Positions 14,573-19,450 of a DNA stretch of 19,450 nt are shown here, one piece after another. This stretch comes from Clostridia bacterium (GTDB taxonomy: Bacteria; Bacillota_A; Clostridia; Oscillospirales; Acutalibacteraceae), in NCBI GenBank assembly GCA_017549665.1, contig JAFYUD010000009.1:1-19450 (forward strand), given 5' to 3'. The position numbers and the translations under genes are program-made. Position 1 is the stretch's first letter, and every line of letters starts with the position of its first letter. The notes beneath the pieces are model-generated. The model ran no database searches and was not told where the DNA came from. It worked only from the letters and a program-made list of their open reading frames with translations.

Positions 14573-15883
14573 TTATAATTCTTTTATTAGAATCATGTCA
14601 AAAAGCTTCATCTCAAAAGAAAGCTTGTCTGTAATTTCCGTGCATTCACCGTTGCGAGTGCTATCAACACGGTATATTTCATATTTTCCCTCTCTGCCGA
14701 AATCAAGAGAAACATTTTTATTCTTCAGCGAATCATCATCGCTGTAATAAGTCACAAGCGCAGTTATCTTACCGTCTTTATCTGCACCGCAGAGAGAATA
14801 TATATTTCCGGATGCGTTTTCGCAGGGTATTTCCTTTTCACAATCGTAAAACATACCATACCAATACAACGCAAAATAGCCTTTCAGCTTTTCATAGGTA
14901 TAAAAATCAAACACACCGTTGAAAACCGAAGGTCTTGTATCGTAATACATAAGCATATCAATTGAAGTGTGCTGTGCCTGACAGATGCACGAGAGCACAA
15001 ATGATGCTCCCTTGATTCCGTGCATGGTTTTTATGGAGTACAGATATTCATCTGTCCAGCCTTTGACATAATTCCACTCATTGAGTATGCTTTCTGTGTT
15101 TTTATAGCCGTATTTATCGAGAAGCGCTCTCATTCTTTCAGCCTTTTTCACCATGTGACAAGGCTCTGTGCAGTAAATATGCCAAGAAAAGAAATCAATC
15201 TCAACATCACGTTTTTTCATTTCGCAAAGAAAATCCTCTGCCCATTCTTCATTGTGCGCAAGTGCAGGGCCACCGATTTTCAGATGGGGAAATTTTCCCT
15301 TAAGATGCTTTGCGGTGGTTTCATAAAGGTCAAAAAACTGAGCCTTTGTGCCGCCCCATGTGCGCTTGTTGTCAGAATCATCACTGTCAAGGTCAGCTTC
15401 ATTCCATATCTCCCAGTATTCAATATTGAGATTATAGCCGTCCGCCCAGCCTTCGTTGTAATGTCTGATAATATGCTCGCAGATAACAGCCCATTTCTCA
15501 AAATCTGCAGGAGGAATGGTGCCGTGCTTTTTTATCTGATGCTCAATTGTCTGACCGAGTCTGAAAAAAGTCTCAGTGCCGGCATCGAGACAGACAAGAA
15601 TACTTTCATCAGTGCAGGGAAAATCATAAGAACCGGGATTATACGGGTCAGCATTGAAATCGGGAAAAATCCGTGTTATATCATGACTGTAAGGGCCGCC
15701 GTAAATACCGCACACGGCAGAATCATGATTACGGCTGTAAGGAATCCGTGCCGCCTTGTAATCAGCAAAATTACTGCGATACTGATCATCTGCATGGCGC
15801 TTGTGCCACGGGCCGCCGTTTGTGGCGTTAAGAAGCTTGAATTTACATCCGTCTGCATTAATATTGAATTTCAATGTATCCAT
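14573..15883 (-). CDS. GH39-like (clan GH-A) glycoside hydrolase, cytoplasmic
   Basis: A 436-residue (beta/alpha)8 glycosidase. Catalytic candidates are the acid/base E162 in EIWNEAD and the nucleophile E269 in SILNEWNY, the spacing and sequence expected of clan GH-A and closest by motif to family GH39 (beta-xylosidase or alpha-L-iduronidase type). GGPALAH (204-210) and FFSWHIY (231-237) are further barrel motifs of that group. The last 80 residues form a beta-rich tail, as in GH39 enzymes. No signal peptide, so it acts on imported oligosaccharides. The iduronidase or xylosidase choice is open; the neighbouring heparinase-type lyase favours a uronic-acid glycan, as inference. ATG 15883 has GGTGGGG five bases upstream. 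It follows the DUF6440 gene by 24 bp. Confidence 0.83.
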   Translation of the reverse strand: MDTLKFNINADGCKFKLLNATNGGPWHKRHADDQYRSNFADYKAARIPYSRNHDSAVCGIYGGPYSHDITRIFPDFNADPYNPGSYDFPCTDESILVCLDAGTETFFRLGQTIEHQIKKHGTIPPADFEKWAVICEHIIRHYNEGWADGYNLNIEYWEIWNEADLDSDDSDNKRTWGGTKAQFFDLYETTAKHLKGKFPHLKIGGPALAHNEEWAEDFLCEMKKRDVEIDFFSWHIYCTEPCHMVKKAERMRALLDKYGYKNTESILNEWNYVKGWTDEYLYSIKTMHGIKGASFVLSCICQAQHTSIDMLMYYDTRPSVFNGVFDFYTYEKLKGYFALYWYGMFYDCEKEIPCENASGNIYSLCGADKDGKITALVTYYSDDDSLKNKNVSLDFGREGKYEIYRVDSTRNGECTEITDKLSFEMKLFDMILIKEL

Positions 15884-15907
15884 AAAATCCCCACCATGAA
15901 AGCTCGG

Positions 15908-16084
15908 TTATTCTTCCGTTGTAACAACAGGTTTGCCGTCCTTGCCAACAAGCACAGTCAGACCGCTTGCCGTTCCGTTGCAGTGAAACAGATAATTCAC
16001 ACCCGTCTCTCTGTCAACGAATATTTCCGTTGATTCAATTGCACCCTGAGAATATATTTTTACAAATCTTTTGTCTTTTTTCAT
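15908..16084 (-). CDS. DUF6440-type small protein
   Basis: A 58-residue protein of unknown function. The order DKRFVKIYSQG, then IFVDRETGVNYLFH, then GLTVLVGKDGKPVV matches what I know of the DUF6440 family, small beta-rich proteins found in Firmicutes. No membrane segment, metal-binding Cys cluster or signal is present (one Cys). ATG 16084 is chosen because AAAGG lies about nine bases upstream; an in-frame TTG at 16093 overlaps the previous stop codon. It starts five bases after the EamA gene and ends 24 bp before the glycosidase gene, so it is co-transcribed with glycan-use genes. A regulatory or accessory role would be a guess. Confidence 0.75.
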   Translation of the reverse strand: MKKDKRFVKIYSQGAIESTEIFVDRETGVNYLFHCNGTASGLTVLVGKDGKPVVTTEE

Positions 16085-16089
16085 TCTGT

Positions 16090-16962
16090 TCAACCTTTCT
16101 TTTTTGACGGAAGCTCACACCAGAGTGTAAAGCCGAGAATCAGCACACCGCCGATTATCTGAGGTAATGACATTTTTTCATCGAGCCATATCACGCTCAC
16201 AAGCACTGCCACGAGAGGGTCGATATAACTGAGAATCGCAACCTCCTGACCGGGAAGATCCTTCAGTGATGAGAAATACATGCAGTAAGTAACGCCTGTG
16301 TGAATAATACCTACCACAAGAAGACAGATCCAGCCCTTGCTTTCAAGCGCACCGAGAGTGAATCCGCTTGTGAATGCAACATAAGGCACAAGCACGATAA
16401 TTGCCGCCACAAACTGAATGAAAGTACGGTGAAGACCTGCCACACCCTTGATGAATTTATTCAGAAGCATAACAGTTGCATAGAATGCAGCCGCACCAAG
16501 TCCGAATGCAATTCCCAGCAAATCCTGCTTTCCGCCGCCTGCCGTGCCGGTAATAAGCACAAGACCTGCAGTTGACATTACAAAGCAGAGAATCTGCTTG
16601 CCCGAAAGCTTTTCCTTAAACAGAAACGGACTTACAACCATTACAATTACGGGCGCAAAATAGTAGCTGAGTGTTGCCACGGAAACTGTTGTGTATTTGT
16701 ATGCTTCAAAAAGGAGAATCCAGTTGATACCCATTGCCGCACCTGAAAACAGAAGAAGCAGCAATTCCTTTCTGATGTTTTTAACCGAAAGCTTCTGTTT
16801 TGTAACAAGCAGAAAGCCACCCACAAGCACAGCTGCAAGCACTGCACGATACAGCGCAAGCTCACCTGAGCTGACACTGATATTTCTTACAAACGGCGCC
16901 AATGTACCGAAAACGAACATTGCAACTGCCATTAAAATTTTTGATATATTTTCCTTTTTCAT
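16090..16962 (-). CDS. EamA/DMT-family transporter
   Basis: A 290-residue protein with about ten hydrophobic helices arranged as two EamA repeats. The first repeat shows SGELALYRAVLAAVLVGG and SYYFAPVIVMVVSPFLFKEKLSGKQ. The second repeat ends with the matching ILSYIDPLVAVLVSVIWLDEKMSLPQ segment, where Pro-containing helices 4 and 9 precede a short acidic-basic loop. These are hallmarks of drug/metabolite transporters that export or import small metabolites. ATG 16962 has GAGGG six bases upstream, and a near-consensus promoter lies 35 bp further on. It is the first gene of the six-gene operon and divergent from the heparinase-type gene. Efflux of a metabolic by-product of glycan breakdown is possible but unproven. 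Confidence 0.9.
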   Translation of the reverse strand: MKKENISKILMAVAMFVFGTLAPFVRNISVSSGELALYRAVLAAVLVGGFLLVTKQKLSVKNIRKELLLLLFSGAAMGINWILLFEAYKYTTVSVATLSYYFAPVIVMVVSPFLFKEKLSGKQILCFVMSTAGLVLITGTAGGGKQDLLGIAFGLGAAAFYATVMLLNKFIKGVAGLHRTFIQFVAAIIVLVPYVAFTSGFTLGALESKGWICLLVVGIIHTGVTYCMYFSSLKDLPGQEVAILSYIDPLVAVLVSVIWLDEKMSLPQIIGGVLILGFTLWCELPSKKKG

Positions 16963-16997
16963 AAAATGCCCTCTTGTCCGACGGTTTAATATAGATA

Positions 16998-17026
16998 ATT
17001 ATATAATATATCACTGATTAAATCAA
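16998..17026 (-). promoter_or_regulatory. Main promoter of the EamA-to-PHP operon
   Basis: Minus strand: TTGATT (17026-17021), 17-base spacer, TATAAT (17003-16998), 35 bases before ATG 16962. It is back to back with the plus-strand promoter at 17078-17106, leaving about 50 bp between the two -35 boxes where a shared regulator could bind. Confidence 0.78.
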
Positions 17027-17077
17027 GGTTATTGACCTCATCACTTCAATTAATTAAAGTAAAATGTCAGATTTTTA

Positions 17078-17106
17078 TTGCTAAAAAATCCATGTGATGC
17101 TATACT
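17078..17106 (+). promoter_or_regulatory. Promoter of the heparinase-like gene
   Basis: TTGCTA (17078-17083), 17-base spacer, TATACT (17101-17106). The transcript would start about 17113, leaving a leader of only about 16 bases before ATG 17129, with GGTGGG as the ribosome-binding site. Confidence 0.65.
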
Positions 17107-17128
17107 TGAAACACAGGACGGTGGGAAC

Positions 17129-19105
17129 ATGAAAAAAGGTTTGAAAGTTTTTCTCGGAATTATTATCTCAATCGCATTGGTTATCGTGCTCGGCATCACA
17201 AATATCGTGCCGTATTTTGCTGTCATTCCCGACATGGTGAAGGTAGGCGTTGATTACATCAGCCTTGACAGGAATCCCGACTATCCGCAGAAAAAGGAGC
17301 TTGTTGCGACTCTTGATGAAACACAGACAGCACACCCATTTATTCTTGCAGATAAAAATGATTTTGATATCGCAAGAAATGAATACAACAGCAATCAGTT
17401 TTCAGACTACACAAAAAAGCTTTCTGATTATGTTTTTGCAAATGCCGATGCGCTTCTTGATACAACAAATTATCCCCCCATGGAATATGTGCTTGACGAA
17501 GAAGACAGTATTCTGCCCATATCCCGTGAAACCATCAACAGAATGGTCATTCTCGGCTATGCATGGCAGATAACAGGCGACGAAAAATACGCAGAAAGAG
17601 CCGAAAAGGAAATCATCAAGGTCTGCAGCTACGACGATTGGTGCAATTCTCACTTCCTTGCATCGGCTGAAATGGCTCTTGCAGTTTCAATCGCATACGA
17701 CTGGCTTTATGACTATCTTGATGACGACATAAAAGCAACCATGGAGCAGAAGGTGTGGGATTATGCCATTTATTCCGCCCTTAACGATAATCACTGGTTT
17801 ACATGGTCGAAAAACAACTGGAACAGCATCTGTTACAGCGGTATCGGCATTGCATGCATGACCTTTGCATCCTACGATATCGCAAGTGCGGCAGAATTTC
17901 TTTCAATGTGCTACGAAAATATGCCCATCGCATTTGAAAACTTCACCCCCGACGGAATTTATGCGGAAGGCCCCGGTTACAGCCAGTCAGGCATGAATTC
18001 AATCGTTTATTTCATTTCCACTTCTGACAGCTTTTTCGGCACAGACTTCGGCATGAGCGAAATCAGCGGCTTTAAGGAGCTTGGCAAATTCCCCGTTTAC
18101 ATAACAACTCCCACAAGTGTTTTTAACTTCGGTGACAACAAGGCAAGAATGTGCTTCTCACCAGCTCTTCATTGGTACGCATCTGAATATGACTCTCCGC
18201 TTCTTGCCTGCTATCAGATGTGGGATGAGCCTTCCGTATTTGAAGTGAACACATCAGAAAATGCAGAGAAAAACGGCAGAGGCAGAGAGGACGCACTTTC
18301 ACTGCTCTGGTATGACAGAAGCTACACTGCCGAAACTGCAGATTTTTCGTCCGAATCACTCAATCTTTTCCTTACATCTGATGTCGGTCAGGATATGGTG
18401 CTTATGAGAAGCGCATACCTTGACGAAAATGCAGCCTTCGCAGGCATCAAGGGTGGTTACAACTTCATCAATCACGGTGACCTCGACATAGGTACCTTTG
18501 TATTTGATGCTCTGGGTGAGCACTGGGCTGAGGAATTAGGCCCCGGACCTTACGACGCACCCGGTTATTTCCTTAACACACCTGCAGGCGGCCGCTGGAA
18601 AAACTATTCAAAGCGTGCCGAGGGTCAGAATACACTTGTCATCAATCCCCACATGACACTTGAAGACCAGTATGTACTTGCCGAAAGCAGCTTTATTCAC
18701 TACGAGCCTCGTGAGGGCGGCGGCTTCTGCACTCTTGACATGACAGATGCATACCGCATGAATGGTGTCACAAAAGCAGAAAGAAGCTTTGAGCTTTTCG
18801 ACAATTCCTCACTTAAAATCACAGACAATGTAAAGTGCATTATAAAAAGTGACATTTACTGGTTTATGCACACAAAGGCTGATATTGAAATTTCCGAAGA
18901 CGGAAAAACTGCCATTCTCACACTGGACGGAAAACAGCTTAAAGCAACTTCACATTCTGACGGTGTATTCTCAGTTATGAATGCCGGAAGACTCAGCGGT
19001 GAATGGGAATACGATGAAGAATACGATGACATCAGAAAGCTGACGGTAAAGCTTGAAAATGTCAGAAAAGCAGAGATTATAATTACTCTCGAACCTATGG
19101 TATAA
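17129..19105 (+). CDS. Membrane-anchored heparinase II/III-type polysaccharide lyase
   Basis: A 658-residue protein. A basic start (MKKGLK) and hydrophobic segment (about 7-34) give a signal anchor or signal peptide. An (alpha/alpha) toroid region follows (about 65-340), containing NNWNSICYSG (229-238) and FTPDGIYAEGPGYS (272-285, with Y284). The beta-sandwich domain, heparinase II/III C-terminal type, carries NHGDLDIGTFVFDALGEHW with H449. The Tyr and His are the expected lyase catalytic residues, and the Asn motif matches the substrate-carboxylate neutraliser of heparinase II and alginate lyase relatives. It likely cleaves a uronic-acid polysaccharide by beta-elimination outside the membrane; the exact substrate is unknown. 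ATG 17129 is preceded by GGTGGG about five bases away. The frame extends upstream to 17078, but that overlaps the promoter. It ends at a bidirectional terminator. Confidence 0.85.
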   Translation: MKKGLKVFLGIIISIALVIVLGITNIVPYFAVIPDMVKVGVDYISLDRNPDYPQKKELVATLDETQTAHPFILADKNDFDIARNEYNSNQFSDYTKKLSDYVFANADALLDTTNYPPMEYVLDEEDSILPISRETINRMVILGYAWQITGDEKYAERAEKEIIKVCSYDDWCNSHFLASAEMALAVSIAYDWLYDYLDDDIKATMEQKVWDYAIYSALNDNHWFTWSKNNWNSICYSGIGIACMTFASYDIASAAEFLSMCYENMPIAFENFTPDGIYAEGPGYSQSGMNSIVYFISTSDSFFGTDFGMSEISGFKELGKFPVYITTPTSVFNFGDNKARMCFSPALHWYASEYDSPLLACYQMWDEPSVFEVNTSENAEKNGRGREDALSLLWYDRSYTAETADFSSESLNLFLTSDVGQDMVLMRSAYLDENAAFAGIKGGYNFINHGDLDIGTFVFDALGEHWAEELGPGPYDAPGYFLNTPAGGRWKNYSKRAEGQNTLVINPHMTLEDQYVLAESSFIHYEPREGGGFCTLDMTDAYRMNGVTKAERSFELFDNSSLKITDNVKCIIKSDIYWFMHTKADIEISEDGKTAILTLDGKQLKATSHSDGVFSVMNAGRLSGEWEYDEEYDDIRKLTVKLENVRKAEIIITLEPMV

Positions 19106-19112
19106 CAAAAAA

Positions 19113-19140
19113 CACGGAGATACTCTCTCCGTGCTTTTTT
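19113..19140. terminator. Bidirectional terminator between convergent lyase and esterase genes
   Basis: Stem CACGGAGA (19113-19120) and TCTCCGTG (19126-19133) closes a 5-base loop. On the plus strand C and six T (19135-19140) follow; on the minus strand six T follow as well. It starts seven bases after the lyase stop. The plus T-tract overlaps the TAA stop of the minus-strand gene at 19141-19139. Confidence 0.85.
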
Positions 19141-19450
19141 ATTCTGCCAACCAGTCAAATGATTTTCGTCCGCAGACCGAATGCTTGCCGTCAAAGACAT
19201 CAATATGAAGCTTGTCCTCAGCATTCATAAGTGCGTAAACATTCTTTATTTTTTCGTGTGCCGTCCTGCTTGCCCCAATGGGGAATAATTTATCCTTGTT
19301 ACCCGATTCGATAAAAAGCTCCTTCGGTGCAAGGGCAGAAGCGAAATCATAAATTTCACCCGTTTCAAGAATACGGGGAATATAATTATCAGGGCAATGC
19401 CACATTGACATGATGCTGTCCTTAAAAGTATTCACGTATCCGCAAACAAC
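19139..19450 (-). CDS. Acetylxylan-esterase-like alpha/beta hydrolase, C-terminal part (5' end outside window)
   Basis: The frame is open to the right edge, so only the last 103 residues are visible. DFASALAPKELFIESGNKDKLFP, readable as DFASALAPKELF then IESGNKDKLFP, contains the acid-loop Asp of the alpha/beta-hydrolase triad, and VFDGKHSV gives the catalytic His. The HCPDNYIP segment before them is typical of acetylxylan esterase-like (AXE1, Abhydrolase_7) proteins often found in glycan-use loci. The nucleophile Ser is outside the window. Codon 19435 is GTG and internal, not a start. It is convergent with the lyase gene across a bidirectional terminator. It could deacetylate a decorated hemicellulose or pectin. 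Confidence 0.75.
   Translation of the reverse strand, partial: VVCGYVNTFKDSIMSMWHCPDNYIPRILETGEIYDFASALAPKELFIESGNKDKLFPIGASRTAHEKIKNVYALMNAEDKLHIDVFDGKHSVCGRKSFDWLAE

Noticed and set aside
15020..16033. A 337-codon open frame on the plus strand opposite the GH39-like gene
   Set aside because: The minus frame carries clear GH-A catalytic motifs. The plus frame has no recognisable motif, no good ribosome-binding site and a composition typical of an antisense shadow.
17078..17128. An N-terminal extension of the heparinase-like gene starting at TTG 17078
   Set aside because: It would overlap the -35 and -10 boxes, and ATG 17129 begins a normal basic-hydrophobic signal with a ribosome-binding site just before it.
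1..19450. CRISPR array, phage genes, tRNA or rRNA genes
   Set aside because: I saw no regularly spaced repeats, no phage structural or integrase signatures and no recognisable tRNA or rRNA segments on either strand.

Overview
The window reads as a moderately low-GC Firmicutes chromosome, most likely an anaerobic, glycan-degrading Clostridia of the Oscillospirales/Ruminococcus type. This is inferred from strong AAGGAGG-type ribosome-binding sites, the protein families, an anaerobe-type superoxide-reductase domain and a RACo-like iron-sulfur ATPase. I cannot place it to genus. It is densely coded: 15 complete genes, two genes cut by the window edges, no RNA genes, no CRISPR, and no gene-free stretch above about 205 bp.

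Left part (1-5757). A truncated CE15-like esterase (+) meets, tail to tail with a 1-bp gap, a three-gene minus-strand operon: HSL-type alpha/beta hydrolase, APH/kinase-fold phosphotransferase, ADP-ribosylglycohydrolase-family protein. Divergent from that operon is a [2Fe-2S]-ASKHA protein of the RACo/RamA type. Its 3' end overlaps by 17 bp the end of a PnuC-like transporter and HAD phosphatase pair on the minus strand.

Middle part (6500-10710). A membrane-anchored M14-like (DUF2817) carboxypeptidase is divergent from a Gfo/Idh/MocA oxidoreductase. Next is a 155-bp element with 26-bp perfect terminal inverted repeats. It sits in the loop of what looks like a bidirectional terminator and is flanked by TTT duplications. 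Then come two separately promoted XRE regulators; the first carries a complete C-terminal desulfoferrodoxin (superoxide reductase) domain.

Right part (10685-19450). A six-gene minus-strand operon runs from a strong promoter at 17026-16998 to a UUCG-loop terminator at 10710-10685: EamA transporter, DUF6440 small protein, GH39-like cytoplasmic glycosidase, GPH-family sugar symporter, M20 peptidase, PHP (CehA/McbA) metallohydrolase. It is divergent from a membrane-anchored heparinase II/III-type polysaccharide lyase. A bidirectional terminator then separates the lyase from a truncated acetylxylan-esterase-like alpha/beta hydrolase.

Taken together, the lyase outside the cell, the GPH importer, the cytoplasmic glycosidase, the Gfo/Idh dehydrogenase and the flanking carbohydrate esterases suggest an accessory locus for a decorated, probably uronic-acid-containing glycan; the substrate cannot be read from sequence. 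Four minus-strand promoters share an exact 17-bp spacing, a TATAAT -10 and a TTGATT or TTGAAT -35. The two most unusual items are the HTH-superoxide reductase fusion and the small inverted-repeat element inserted in a terminator loop.
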